NCBI GenBank assembly: GCA_965116355.1
Contig: OZ220679.1
Location: 1,984,001 to 2,048,000 of the forward strand
DNA from: UBA1127 sp965116355
GTDB lineage: Bacteria; Chloroflexota; Dehalococcoidia; Lucifugimonadales; UBA1127
DNA length: 64,000 bases
Direction: 5' to 3'
Part shown: positions 42,001 through 50,829 of the stretch, in pieces
Numbering within the stretch: the first letter of the stretch is position 1
Layout of the letters: each line of letters starts with the position of its first letter
The notes under the pieces: model-generated
What the model was told of the DNA's origin: nothing
What the model saw: only the letters and a program-made list of their open reading frames with translations
The model's database searches: none
Made by a program: the position numbers and the translations under genes

Positions 42001-43631
42001 GCCACAAAGTGAGCGAGTACATCGGCGCGATCCGGCACACCACACCCGGCGTGGAGCTGATCTCGCCGCCGCCGCACCACGACATTTACTCTATCGAGGA
42101 CATCGCGCAGCTCATCCACGACCTGAAGACGGCCAACCAGGACGCGCGCATCCACGTGAAGCTCGTGGCGGAAGTGGGCGTGGGCACGGTGGCCGCGGGC
42201 GTCGCGAAGGCCAAGGCCGACGTGGTGCTCATCAGCGGCGACAGCGGGGGCACCGGCGCATCGCCGGAGTCGTCCATCAAACACGCGGGCGTGGCGTGGG
42301 AGCTGGGACTCGCGGAGACGCAGCAGGTGCTCGTCGCCAACGACCTCCGCAGTCGCATCGTGGTGCAGACGGACGGGCAGATCAAGACGGGGCGGGATGT
42401 GGCCATCGCGGCGCTGCTGGGCGCGGACGAGTTCGGCGTGGCCACGGCGGCGCTCATCGTGCTCGGGTGCATCTACCTGCGGAAGTGCCACCTGAACCTC
42501 TGCTCCGTGGGCATTGCGACGCAGGATGAGGAGCTTCGGAAGCGCTTCGCCGGCGACCCCCAGCACGTGGTCAACTACTTCTCCTTTATGGCGGAGGACA
42601 TGCGGGAGATCATGGCGGAGATGGGCTTCCGCACCGTCAACGAGATGATCGGCCGCACGGACAGGCTGGACTGGAGCGGAGCGGAGGAGCACTGGAAGGC
42701 GAAGGGGCTGGACCTGAGCGCCATCCTGCACCGCGCGGAGACCATCCCGTCCATGGGTCCTGGCACCGGCACGTTCCAGTGCCAGATGCAGGACCACAAA
42801 TTGGAGCTCTCGATTGACCACGAACTCATCCGCCAGGCCGCGCCCGCGATAGAGCGCAAGGAGCCGGTGGAGATCGTCCTGCCGGTGAGCAACAGCGATC
42901 GGGCCGTCGGCGCAATGCTTTCGGGACACATAACGAAGCTGTACCGCAGCGAGGGCCTGCCGCAAGACACCATCACCATCCGGCTGAAGGGTTCCGCGGG
43001 TCAGAGCTTCGGTGCGTTCCTGTCGCGGGGGATCACACTCTACCTGGAAGGCGACTCGAACGACTACCTCGGCAAGGGGCTGTGCGACGGACGCATCGTC
43101 GTGGTGCCGCCCGCGCAGTCGACGTTCATCCCTGAGGACAACGTCATTGTCGGCAATGTGCTGCTGTACGGCGCGACGGGCGGTGACATCTACGTGCGCG
43201 GCGTGGCGGGCGAGAGGTTCGCGGTGCGCAACAGCGGCGCGAACGCCGTCGTCGAGGGCGTCGGCGACCACGGGTGCGAGTACATGACGGGCGGCCGCGT
43301 GGTGGTGCTCGGCCCGACGGGGCGAAACTTCGGCGCCGGCATGAGCGGAGGCATCGCCTACGTGCTCGATGAGCAGGGCGACTTCACGAGCCGGTGTAAT
43401 CTGGACATGGTGGAGCTCGGGCCGGTGCAGGAGGAGTCGGACCTTGCGACGGTGCGGCTGCTCGTCGAGAATCAGGCGCAGCTCACCGGCAGCAGCCGTG
43501 CGCGGATGGTGCTCGACACGTGGGACACCGTCATCGAGCGGTTCGTGCGGGTCATGCCGCTGGCGTACAAGGAAATCCTGGAGCGGGAGCGGCAGCAGTC
43601 GGCGACCTCGGAGTCGGTGGCGCATGGGTAA
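39024..43631 (+). CDS. gltB: Glutamate synthase large subunit
   Basis: GltB makes glutamate from 2-oxoglutarate and the amide nitrogen of glutamine. The 1535-residue protein begins with a 37-residue propeptide ending before Cys38 (HDSCGVGMV), the class II glutaminase nucleophile. The central and FMN-binding synthase domains follow, with the [3Fe-4S] ligands CIYLRKCHLNLC near residue 1150, then the GXGXG domain at about 1290-1490. AAAGGGG precedes the ATG. It overlaps gltD by eight bases. Normal length and complete. Confidence 0.96.
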   Translation: MAGDISSRRKIYLQQLEAAQRDAAERGLYSPAHEHDSCGVGMVANIRGNRTHRIIEQGIEVLINLEHRGAECCDPDTGDGSGIQFQIPDTFFRKHAHSLGIALPKEGEYGVGMVFLPQDLKVRTDCENVIRETVEAEGQRFLGWRDVPVDDTQIGWLARTRQPVIRQFFVGSASGISDSAAFERKLYVIRRVIEQTCFERNLGDGENFYVCSLSCNRIVYKGLMKASQMSQFYQDMTEPEVESAFAMVHSRFSTNTLGAWPLAHPYRMICHNGEINTLRGNINFMHARSALFQSPLFGDDMEKLKPIIGDGQSDTASLDNALELLCSTGRWLPHAILMLIPEAWGDHIPMLQEKRDFYEYHACLMEPWDGPAMVAFTDGHSIGAILDRNGLRPMRYLVTNDDLLVMASETGVLDVPAESVRFKSRLQPGNMFYVDFDQGRIIEDAEIKHTLATRQPYGEWLRESVVDLESLPEPRHVHGDELDTLTERQRAFGYTTEEISILMQPMGETGQEPVGSMGNDAALAILSDRPQPLFNYFKQLFAQVTNPPLDAIREELVTSVVTFVGSEQNLFEETPLHCRQLRIQEPILTNAELEKIRAANQPGVKAATISTIFRADGSDGGLQEAIERVRRQASRDIEDGATILVLSDRGVNRDYAPIPSLLAVSAVHHHLIREGTRVKVGIVLETGEPRETHHYSALIGYGAGAINPYLALESIAGLVAEGRIEGLTAEKAQGNYIKAVHKGVIKVMSKMGISTVQSYRGAQVFEAIGLSKELVDEYFTWTSSRIGGLTLQSLEEEVVRRHRRAYPEHRPVGILDLENPGVYYWRRNGEEHMWHPDSISKLQHASRLNSRRMYEEFAVMSNEEEEHRKTLRGLLQLKPAEGGAIPIEEVESASEILKRYATGGISLGSISREAHEALAIAMNRMGGRSNTGEGGEDPSRYDLDPNGDSRNSAIKQVASGRFGVTTEYLVNAKDLQIKIAQGAKPGEGGQLPGHKVSEYIGAIRHTTPGVELISPPPHHDIYSIEDIAQLIHDLKTANQDARIHVKLVAEVGVGTVAAGVAKAKADVVLISGDSGGTGASPESSIKHAGVAWELGLAETQQVLVANDLRSRIVVQTDGQIKTGRDVAIAALLGADEFGVATAALIVLGCIYLRKCHLNLCSVGIATQDEELRKRFAGDPQHVVNYFSFMAEDMREIMAEMGFRTVNEMIGRTDRLDWSGAEEHWKAKGLDLSAILHRAETIPSMGPGTGTFQCQMQDHKLELSIDHELIRQAAPAIERKEPVEIVLPVSNSDRAVGAMLSGHITKLYRSEGLPQDTITIRLKGSAGQSFGAFLSRGITLYLEGDSNDYLGKGLCDGRIVVVPPAQSTFIPEDNVIVGNVLLYGATGGDIYVRGVAGERFAVRNSGANAVVEGVGDHGCEYMTGGRVVVLGPTGRNFGAGMSGGIAYVLDEQGDFTSRCNLDMVELGPVQEESDLATVRLLVENQAQLTGSSRARMVLDTWDTVIERFVRVMPLAYKEILERERQQSATSESVAHG

Positions 43632-45078
43632 GCCGACCGGGTTTACGGAGTTCAACCGGCAGGGACCGCCCCGGGAATCGACGGCAGAGCGGGTCAAGCA
43701 CCACCGGGAGATCTACCTGCCGTGGGCTGACGAGCAGAGCCGCACGCAGGGCGCCCGCTGTATGAACTGCGCCATTCCCTTCTGTCACAACGGCTGTCCG
43801 CTTGGAAACCTGATCCCGGACTGGAACGATCTGGTCTACAAGGGCCGCTGGCGCGAGGCGCTGGCGGCGCTTCATTCCACCAACAACTTCCCGGAGTTCA
43901 CCGGCCGCATCTGCCCGGCGCCGTGCGAGGCGGCGTGCACCCTCGCGATCAACAGCGACCCGGTGACCATAGAGTACATCGAGAAGGCCATCGCCGACCG
44001 GGCGTGGGAGGAGGGCTGGATCACGCCCAACCCGCCCACACAGCGCACGGGCAAGCGCGTGGCAGTGGTAGGCTCTGGGCCGGCGGGAATGGCTGCCGCG
44101 GCGCAGCTCAACCACGCCGGCCACCTGGTCACGGTCTACGAACGCGCCGAGGTCATCGGCGGGCTGCTGCGGCTCGGTATCCCGGACTTCAAGCTGGAGA
44201 AGCATGTGGTGCAGCGCCGCGTCGACCAGATGGCCGAAGAAGGCGTCACGTTCGTCACCAACGCACACGTGGGCGTCAACATCCTCGCTACGGACCTGCA
44301 AAAGGAATTCGACGCTATTGTGCTGACGGGAGGCTCGACAGTGGCTCGGGACCTGCCGGTGCCTGGGCGCGATCTCGACGGCATCCACCTGGCGATGGAC
44401 TACCTGACGATGCAGAACCGCGCCAACGCCGGCGCCGAGTACCCGGAGGACGAGTTCATCACGGCAAAGGGCAAGCGCGTCGTGATCCTTGGCGGCGGCG
44501 ACACGGGCGCGGACTGTCTCGGAACGGCGCACCGGCAGGGCGCGGCATCCGTGCACCAGTTCGAGCTGCTGCCGCAGCCGCCCGACGATCGCGCGCCCAA
44601 CAATCCGTGGCCCCAATGGCCGCTCATCATGCGCTCGTCCGCCGCGCACGAGGAAGGCGGCATCCGCGACTACAGCATCCAGACCAAGGCCTTCTCCGGC
44701 AACAATGGCATGGTCGAGCGGCTCCACGCCGTTAGGCTGGAATGGGGCCCACCGGACGCCTCCGGGCGCCCGTCCATGACGGAGATTCCTGGGTCCGAGT
44801 TCGAGATTGAGACGGAGCTGGTGCTTTTCGCCCTCGGCTTCCTGTACCCGGAGCGGGACACCATGCTGACGCAGCTCGGGGTTGAGCTGGATGGGCGCGG
44901 GAACGTCGCGACCAACCGCGACCGCATGACCAACGTGCCCGGCATATTCGCGGCGGGTGACATGCACCGGGGGCAGTCGCTGGTGGTGTGGGCGCTGGCG
45001 GAGGGACGACAGGCGGCTCACGGCGTCGACAAGTACCTCATGGGTGCGACGGAGCTGCCCGCTCCGCTAGCCGTGTAG
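43624..45078 (+). CDS. gltD: Glutamate synthase small subunit
   Basis: GltD supplies electrons from NAD(P)H through FAD and [4Fe-4S] clusters to GltB. The 484-residue protein has the N-terminal Cys sets CMNCAIPFCHNGCPLGN and CPAPCEAAC, the FAD site VAVVGSGPAGMAAAAQL, the NAD(P)H site VVILGGGDTGADCLGTA, and the C-terminal GIFAAGDMHRGQSLVVWA. ATG 43624 lies inside the end of gltB, so the two are coupled. Confidence 0.96.
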   Translation: MGKPTGFTEFNRQGPPRESTAERVKHHREIYLPWADEQSRTQGARCMNCAIPFCHNGCPLGNLIPDWNDLVYKGRWREALAALHSTNNFPEFTGRICPAPCEAACTLAINSDPVTIEYIEKAIADRAWEEGWITPNPPTQRTGKRVAVVGSGPAGMAAAAQLNHAGHLVTVYERAEVIGGLLRLGIPDFKLEKHVVQRRVDQMAEEGVTFVTNAHVGVNILATDLQKEFDAIVLTGGSTVARDLPVPGRDLDGIHLAMDYLTMQNRANAGAEYPEDEFITAKGKRVVILGGGDTGADCLGTAHRQGAASVHQFELLPQPPDDRAPNNPWPQWPLIMRSSAAHEEGGIRDYSIQTKAFSGNNGMVERLHAVRLEWGPPDASGRPSMTEIPGSEFEIETELVLFALGFLYPERDTMLTQLGVELDGRGNVATNRDRMTNVPGIFAAGDMHRGQSLVVWALAEGRQAAHGVDKYLMGATELPAPLAV

Positions 45079-45174
45079 GGGCAAGTCTCGATTTGTCCTT
45101 TCCTCCACAAGGGGGGAGGAACCCCAAGTTCACAACCCTTCACCCGCGCTGGCGCGCTGCGGTATGATTCCTGT

Positions 45175-46038
45175 ATGAACACCGATACCAGGTACGCGGA
45201 CGTCAACGGCATCCGCATCGCCTACGAGCGCGACGGTAGCGGCTACCCGCTGCTGCTCCTGCACGGCTACCCCGAAACGCGCCGCATGTGGCGCGTCGTG
45301 GCGAGTGCGCTGACCGAGCGGTTCGACGTCGTCAACATGGACCTGCGCGGTTACGGCGAGTCTGAGCGGCCGGCGGACCCCGACACATGCAACAAGCGCA
45401 CAATGGGCGAAGACGCGCTCGCGCTGGCACGGAGCCTGGGATGGAAGCGCTTCCTCATAGCCGGGCACGACCGCGGCGCGCGGGCGTCGCGGCGGCTGGC
45501 TGCGGACCACCCGGAGGCGCTCGTGGGCGCGTCGCTACTCGACATCCTGCCGATGGAGTACGTCTTCGACCAGGGCAGAGACGGCTATGCGCGCCGTTAC
45601 TGGCACTGGTACTTCTTCCTGCAACGCGGCCTGCCGGAGCGGCTCATTAACCAGGACCCGGAGGGGTTCCTGACGCAGCTCTTCAGGCGGCGGGGCGATG
45701 TGCTGGACCCGGAGAACGTAGCGCACTACATCTCCTCCTTCGCGACGCCGGGCAGCGTCGACTCCATCCTCGGCGACTACCGCACGGCCTTCGAGGTTGA
45801 TCGGCCCCGGTGGAAGGAGGAGGTCGCGGCGGGACAGAAGGTCACCGTGCCGCTGCAGGTGCTGTGGGGCGAGCTCGGCAACATCAACGACGAGCCGGCG
45901 CTCGATCTCTGGCGGAACGTCGCGGAGGACGTGCGTGGCTCGGTGGTGCTTGGGTCGGGTCACTACATCCCGGAAGAGCAGCCGCAGGAGGTCATCCGCC
46001 TGCTAAACGAGTTCGCGGACGAGCTGGGGCTGCCGTGA
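45175..46038 (+). CDS. Alpha/beta hydrolase, haloacetate-dehalogenase-like
   Basis: A 287-residue alpha/beta hydrolase with HGYPET (oxyanion), the nucleophile Asp99 in GHDRGA, and the final His in GSGHYIPEE. The RRYWHWYFFLQ segment (His144, Trp145) matches the halide-stabilising His-Trp pair of fluoroacetate dehalogenases, and Arg100 and Arg103 sit at their carboxylate-binding places. Epoxide hydrolases are close relatives but lack this pair, so a dehalogenase-type activity is more likely. It lies alone behind gltD; a weak hairpin precedes it. Confidence 0.75.
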   Translation: MNTDTRYADVNGIRIAYERDGSGYPLLLLHGYPETRRMWRVVASALTERFDVVNMDLRGYGESERPADPDTCNKRTMGEDALALARSLGWKRFLIAGHDRGARASRRLAADHPEALVGASLLDILPMEYVFDQGRDGYARRYWHWYFFLQRGLPERLINQDPEGFLTQLFRRRGDVLDPENVAHYISSFATPGSVDSILGDYRTAFEVDRPRWKEEVAAGQKVTVPLQVLWGELGNINDEPALDLWRNVAEDVRGSVVLGSGHYIPEEQPQEVIRLLNEFADELGLP

Positions 46039-46102
46039 GGGCGCGGTAGACGGACACACTTGCCGTGGGTTGCGAGGGCGCCTCGACGGGAGGGAGGGTA
46101 CT

Positions 46103-46534
46103 GTGGAACACCCGGACTTTGATCGAGCGGACCTGCCGGAACTGGCTGACTACGTGGCCATGTGGCTGCTGGGAATGCGCGACTGGTGCTCCACGTGCCA
46201 CGGCCGGGGCAACGTGGCCGACGTCATGGCTCCCGCCGACTCCACGAAGACCGTTCGATGTGACAAGTGCCTGGGCCGTCGATGGCAGGGCGCCATCGAC
46301 CTGGAACGGTTGCTGGTGGCGCTGACCCACCACCGTCGGAAGCTGGCGCTGAACGTCTCATACAGCCCACACGGCTACGTCGTCTGGTCGGCGGAGGACG
46401 CCGACGGCGGCGAGTTCGTGCAGGAGAGCGACCCGCTGCACGCGGCGTACCGGCTCGGCGCGAAGGTCATTGCCAAACTTGAGGCCGCAGGCACGCTCAC
46501 GCGCGCACATCCTTCCGACTACATCGACCATTAG
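46103..46534 (+). CDS. Uncharacterised protein with DnaJ-type zinc motif
   Basis: A 143-residue protein with CSTCHGRGNV and CDKCLGRRW about 24 residues apart, like one DnaJ zinc module, and a mixed C-terminal half. GTG 46103 is chosen as start because GGAGGG lies close upstream. I do not recognise a family. Confidence 0.6.
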   Translation: MEHPDFDRADLPELADYVAMWLLGMRDWCSTCHGRGNVADVMAPADSTKTVRCDKCLGRRWQGAIDLERLLVALTHHRRKLALNVSYSPHGYVVWSAEDADGGEFVQESDPLHAAYRLGAKVIAKLEAAGTLTRAHPSDYIDH

Positions 46535-46715
46535 GGTCTCCGCGCGGCGGGTAGGGCCCTTCTTTCAAGACGACTCGCATCGGCGCCCTGCCTGCCGTGT
46601 TTCTCCTGATCCTTTTCGCCTTGGGTGCCTGGTGCATTGGGGCAGGCCCCCGCGGCTTCCTTGATTCCGCCTTGCCTGAGAGCTATTTCTTGCCGCCCAC
46701 AGGAGTTTTTCACCA

Positions 46716-46731
46716 TGTGACGAACTTCACA
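46716..46731. promoter_or_regulatory. CRP/FNR-type operator, distal
   Basis: TGTGACGAACTTCACA is a perfect TGTGA-N6-TCACA dyad. Its centre is 45 bp upstream of the second site, close to four helical turns. Confidence 0.65.
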
Positions 46732-46760
46732 TACATCAGATGACGATTTCTGCAAAAAGA

Positions 46761-46776
46761 TGTGATATCCGTCACA
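46761..46776. promoter_or_regulatory. CRP/FNR-type operator, proximal
   Basis: TGTGATATCCGTCACA, also a perfect TGTGA-N6-TCACA dyad. It is centred about 58 bases before the predicted transcription start, a usual activator position. Confidence 0.65.
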
Positions 46777-46790
46777 ATAGCTGCGAGTTA

Positions 46791-46819
46791 TTGACAAAAT
46801 CGCCCAGACTCTATAGGTT
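46791..46819 (+). promoter_or_regulatory. Sigma-70-type promoter for first binding-protein gene
   Basis: TTGACA (46791-46796), 17-base spacer, TAGGTT (46814-46819). The remaining upstream region (46535-46715) shows no gene. Confidence 0.6.
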
Positions 46820-46883
46820 TCGCGGCAACACAGCGCGCTTGGAGCCGTTTCCAGCGCTATTGCCCTTGTGAGAGGGGGGAGCT

Positions 46884-48650
46884 ATGAACAGGAGGAGATA
46901 CCGTTTTGGCCTGCCCATTGTGGTGTTGGCCCTAGTGATGGCCATGGTGTTCTCGGCTTGTGGCGGCGACGATGAAGGCGCCGCTGCGCCGACTGATGCT
47001 ACCGACACCGTCTCAGTCGCACCAACGGCCGTGCCCGACGGGACCACAACCGAGCCGGCGCCGGTTGAGGCCATGGGCGATCCAGTGGTTAAGCGGCTGA
47101 TCATTTCCACGGCAGCACCAACCAACGAGACCAACAACCCCTGGCGCTATGAGAGCCCTCGGGGCCCGTGGTTCTTCGCGACGACGCACGAGTCGCTAGT
47201 CGGCGCGGACGCTGACACGGGCGAGCACGTCCCGCAGCTCGCCGAGTCGTGGACCATCGAACCCGACGGCATATCCGTGCGCTGGAAGCTCCGTGAAGGG
47301 GTTCGGTTCCACGGCGACAACGGCGAATTTACCTCGGCCGACGTGGTGGCAATGATTGCTAACCACACTGCTGACGACTCCCGCCACAGCCACAGGTCCC
47401 AGTACCGGGCCGTTACCCCCGAGGTGGTCAGCGACTACGAGGTTGTCTATCGGATTTCCAGGAGCAACCCGGAAATCCTGAACAACACGTCCTCGTGGAA
47501 TGTGATTTCCGGTGAACCGTTCAGCGGCAAGGACCTTGAAGCGCTGGGTGGCGATCCAGACTTGACCTCTCGGCCCCCGGCAGGCACGGGCGCCTACCAG
47601 TTCGTGTCACGAAGCCAGGGAGTAAACTTCATCGTGGAGCGAGTGCCCTACGAGCATTGGCGCTACCAACCGGACTGGGAGGAAATCGAATTCCGGTTCA
47701 CCAGTGAAGCCTCAACACGCCTAGCGTCGCTGCTGACGGAAGAGATCCACGTCACGGTACTGCCGCTAGACCTGCAGAACCAGGCGGAGGCGGCGGGGAT
47801 GGCGGTCGCCACGGGACAGGTGCTCACCCGTGAGCGGTCCGGCATGTTCCAGGGGCCAATCCTCGACAAGAGCTATGGTGACTACGAGGCACAGGGGACC
47901 GCCTGCGGCTACGCGCACTGCGACGATGCCCTCCTGGACGTCCGCGTTCGCAAGGCCCTGGCCAAGGCGGTTGACAGGGGCGCCATCAACAATGCGTTCT
48001 TCGGCGGCAAGGGCATTGAAGTCCACAACCCGCACTTTGTGCCCACCAGGTCCTACTGGAACCCGGAGTGGGACCGGCGCTTCGACGAGGAATACGGATA
48101 CAATCCGGAAGCAGCCATGGCTCTGCTGGCTGAGGCCGGCTACGGTCCCGACAACCCCTTGCACCTCCAGGTCGACGTAACGGGTTCCAGCGGACTCCCC
48201 GAGAAGCAGGACGTCATGGAGGCGATGGCCGGCTACTTCAACGACGTCGGCATCAAGACGGAGCTTGACGTGCGGGACCCCACTATTACGAGGGCCGCTT
48301 CCCGGCGATTCGACTTCGGCAACCGGATCATCTACATGACCAGCAACATCGTTGACCTCCAGGCATTCCGTGTCCACCACTGCTCGTGCGAGTCGCCTCG
48401 CAGCGGCTTCGAGTTGAAGGAGTTGGACGAAACGATCGCATACCACCGGCAGGTGATCGACACCGAAGAAGTGTTCCGGCGGATGCGGGAGACTGGCGAC
48501 ATAGCCTTTGACCTGCACATCGCCATTCCGATCGTGTGGAAGCCTGAAGAGCTCCTGTACAACCCCAAGATTGTTGCGTCGTACGAGTGGTCGGGTGTGC
48601 CGCTCGGCACGGTCAGCCACTTCGAACGGTTCATAGCCGTCAGGAAGTAG
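46884..48650 (+). CDS. Peptide-type ABC solute-binding lipoprotein 1
   Basis: A 588-residue family-5 extracellular binding protein. A lipoprotein signal peptide ends FSACGG, a Thr/Pro/Asp linker follows, then the SBP_bac_5 domain: SWTIEPDGISVRWKLREGVRFH, the RVRKALAKAVDR region and WNPEWDRRFDEEYGYNPEAAMALLAEAGYG. It should be lipid-anchored outside the membrane and deliver peptides or related solutes to a permease, but no permease gene is near. GAGGGGGG precedes the ATG. Two CRP-type sites lie upstream. Confidence 0.88.
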   Translation: MNRRRYRFGLPIVVLALVMAMVFSACGGDDEGAAAPTDATDTVSVAPTAVPDGTTTEPAPVEAMGDPVVKRLIISTAAPTNETNNPWRYESPRGPWFFATTHESLVGADADTGEHVPQLAESWTIEPDGISVRWKLREGVRFHGDNGEFTSADVVAMIANHTADDSRHSHRSQYRAVTPEVVSDYEVVYRISRSNPEILNNTSSWNVISGEPFSGKDLEALGGDPDLTSRPPAGTGAYQFVSRSQGVNFIVERVPYEHWRYQPDWEEIEFRFTSEASTRLASLLTEEIHVTVLPLDLQNQAEAAGMAVATGQVLTRERSGMFQGPILDKSYGDYEAQGTACGYAHCDDALLDVRVRKALAKAVDRGAINNAFFGGKGIEVHNPHFVPTRSYWNPEWDRRFDEEYGYNPEAAMALLAEAGYGPDNPLHLQVDVTGSSGLPEKQDVMEAMAGYFNDVGIKTELDVRDPTITRAASRRFDFGNRIIYMTSNIVDLQAFRVHHCSCESPRSGFELKELDETIAYHRQVIDTEEVFRRMRETGDIAFDLHIAIPIVWKPEELLYNPKIVASYEWSGVPLGTVSHFERFIAVRK

Positions 48651-48681
48651 TGCACCCAGCAAGAAATAGGGGGGAGGTAAC

Positions 48682-50544
48682 ATGAAGCGTTTCTATCGCA
48701 GTGGAATGGCAGCCCTGGTGTTGTCGCTGAGCATGCTGCTCGTCTTTGCGGCGTGCGGAGGCGACGACGAGACCACCGACGCCGGCGGTGCGGCAGCGCC
48801 CGCTGAGCCGGTAGTCGTGCCGACGGTCTCTGATACGGGCAGCATCAGCGCCATCCCGACATCAGCGCCGGCCGACACGTCCATGTCGGGCTCCGACACA
48901 TCGACGTCGGACCCCGTCATCCCCACGCCCCAGGACACGATGATGCCGGAGGGCGATCCGGTGGTGGAGCGGCTGATCATCAGCGACGCGCCTCCGTCAT
49001 CGGAATCCAGCAACCCATGGAAGCTGGAGAGCCCTCGTGGGCCGTACTACATGAACGCCATCTACGACTCGCTCATCGCGGTTGACCCGCTCGATGGGTC
49101 GTTTATACCGGGCCTTGCCGAGTCGTTCAGCGTCGAGCCGGATGGCACATCGATTCGGCTGAAGCTGCGACAGGGCGTTCGGTTCCACGGAGACAACGGT
49201 GACTTCACCGCGGCGGACGTGGTGGCGACGCACAAGCAGCAGACCCGTGAAGACGCCGCGCACACCCACCGGTCCCAGTACCGGCAGGTGACCCCTGAGG
49301 TCATCAACGACTACGAAGTCGTGCTGCGAACGGACCAGCCAAACCCGGAGCTGATCCCCAACCTGTCCGAGCGCAACGTGATCTCCTTTGAGATCTTCAG
49401 CGGCAAGGACATGACGGCCCTTGGCGGGGATGAGATTCCCGGCGATCAGCCGGACCTCTCCAGCCGCCTTCCCGCCGGCACGGGCTTCTACGAGTTCGTG
49501 AGCCGGGAACAGAGCGTGAACTTCCTCATGCGCGCGGTGGACTACGAACACTGGCGCCACCAACCGGAGTTCCAGGAGATCGAGTACCGTTGGATCAGCG
49601 AGGCCTCGACCAAGCTGGCCGGCCTTGCCACCGGAGAGATCCACATGGCCCAGCTGCCGCAGGACCTGAAGGAACAAGCGGTCGCGGCAGGCGCGGGGCT
49701 CGCCAGGCCAAAGGTCTTCGCGCGCGAGCGGGCGCTGTTCGTCAACAACCACGTCTTCGACAAGAACTACTTCAGCTATGAGGCCCAGGGCACACCGTGT
49801 GGGTTTGTCCACTGTGACTCCGTTTTCAACGACGTAAGGGTCCGCAGGGCCATGAGCAAGGCCGTCAACCGGGACGAGATCAACGCCGTGTACTATGGCG
49901 GCGAGGGCACCGAAGTGCACAACCCCCACCTGATCCCGACGGCCAGCTACTGGAACCCGGAGTGGGACCAGAATTTTGAGGCTGAGTACGGCTACGACCC
50001 GGTTGCCGCCCGCCAGCTCCTGGCTGAGGCAGGGTACGGTCCGAACAATCCTCTCGAGGTCCTGATCGACGGCGTGCCCAGCGGAGGGTTGCCTGAGAAG
50101 GCCGACCAGGCCGAGACCATCCTCGGCTATTTCAGGGACGTCGGCATTGCCGCCGAGTTGGACGCGCGTGACTCCGCCACGACGCGGGCAATCAGCAGGG
50201 TCTTCGGCCACACAAACCGGCTCACCTTCATGGGCAGCAACATCTACGAGACACAGGCCTTCAGGGTGCACCACCACTCGGGCACGACGCCTCGGGGCGG
50301 TCCCGAGTTCAGGGGTCTCGATGAAGCCATCACCCAGCAACGGTCGACGGTGGACCCGGTGAAGGCGCTTGACGGACTCCGCAATGTGGGTGACGTGAGC
50401 TTCCCGCTCCACATCGCCCTGCCGCTCTTCTGGGTGCCGGACGACATCATCTACAACCCGGACATCGTGGCGTCGTACGAGCGGTCCGGAGTGCCGCTGG
50501 GAGTGTTCCACAGCATCCAGCAGATCAGGGCGGTACGAAAGTAG
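48682..50544 (+). CDS. Peptide-type ABC solute-binding lipoprotein 2
   Basis: A 620-residue paralogue of the preceding gene with lipobox VFAACGG, a low-complexity Thr/Ser/Asp linker and the same SBP_bac_5 domain. It is closer to copy 3 than to copy 1: FRVHHHSGTTPRGGPEFRG and QQRSTVDPVKALDGLRNVGD are shared exactly with copy 3. It follows copy 1 by 31 bases and is probably co-transcribed. GGGGAGG precedes the ATG. Confidence 0.88.
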   Translation: MKRFYRSGMAALVLSLSMLLVFAACGGDDETTDAGGAAAPAEPVVVPTVSDTGSISAIPTSAPADTSMSGSDTSTSDPVIPTPQDTMMPEGDPVVERLIISDAPPSSESSNPWKLESPRGPYYMNAIYDSLIAVDPLDGSFIPGLAESFSVEPDGTSIRLKLRQGVRFHGDNGDFTAADVVATHKQQTREDAAHTHRSQYRQVTPEVINDYEVVLRTDQPNPELIPNLSERNVISFEIFSGKDMTALGGDEIPGDQPDLSSRLPAGTGFYEFVSREQSVNFLMRAVDYEHWRHQPEFQEIEYRWISEASTKLAGLATGEIHMAQLPQDLKEQAVAAGAGLARPKVFARERALFVNNHVFDKNYFSYEAQGTPCGFVHCDSVFNDVRVRRAMSKAVNRDEINAVYYGGEGTEVHNPHLIPTASYWNPEWDQNFEAEYGYDPVAARQLLAEAGYGPNNPLEVLIDGVPSGGLPEKADQAETILGYFRDVGIAAELDARDSATTRAISRVFGHTNRLTFMGSNIYETQAFRVHHHSGTTPRGGPEFRGLDEAITQQRSTVDPVKALDGLRNVGDVSFPLHIALPLFWVPDDIIYNPDIVASYERSGVPLGVFHSIQQIRAVRK

Positions 50545-50573
50545 TCACGTCAAGGCTCCGATGGAGCGAATCG

Positions 50574-50606
50574 AAGCCCCCGGCCCGAGCGGGCCGGGGG
50601 CTTTTT
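50574..50606 (+). terminator. Rho-independent terminator
   Basis: AAGCCCCCGGCCC pairs perfectly with its complement across a GAGC loop, ending in TTTTT. It closes the transcript of binding-protein genes 1 and 2. Confidence 0.85.
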
Positions 50607-50720
50607 CTATGTGTGCCGTAGCAGCCTCCTGCACGTGACACGAGACTCGCGCCAGGGTCGGAACCGAATGGCGTGAGGAGGCGTTAAGGAATGAAATGTA
50701 TGTGAAAGGAGGAACAAGTA

Positions 50721-50749
50721 TTGACAACAGTATAGCTGTAGTGTAGCGT
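50721..50749 (+). promoter_or_regulatory. Sigma-70-type promoter for third binding-protein gene
   Basis: TTGACA (50721-50726), 17-base spacer, TAGCGT (50744-50749). It gives copy 3 its own transcription after the terminator, with no CRP-type site visible. Confidence 0.6.
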
Positions 50750-50829
50750 TCTCAGAGTTGCTTGCAGCCGATGCTGTGAGTGCTATGCCCACTATGTCCG
50801 TAGAGGACAAATTTGAGGGGGGTGTGTTC

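Noticed and set aside
41838..43697. Long antisense open frame (619 codons) over gltB.
   Set aside because: It mirrors a highly conserved gltB sequence, has no family motifs, and its residue mix (His, Val, Arg, Asp) is typical of GC-rich shadow frames.
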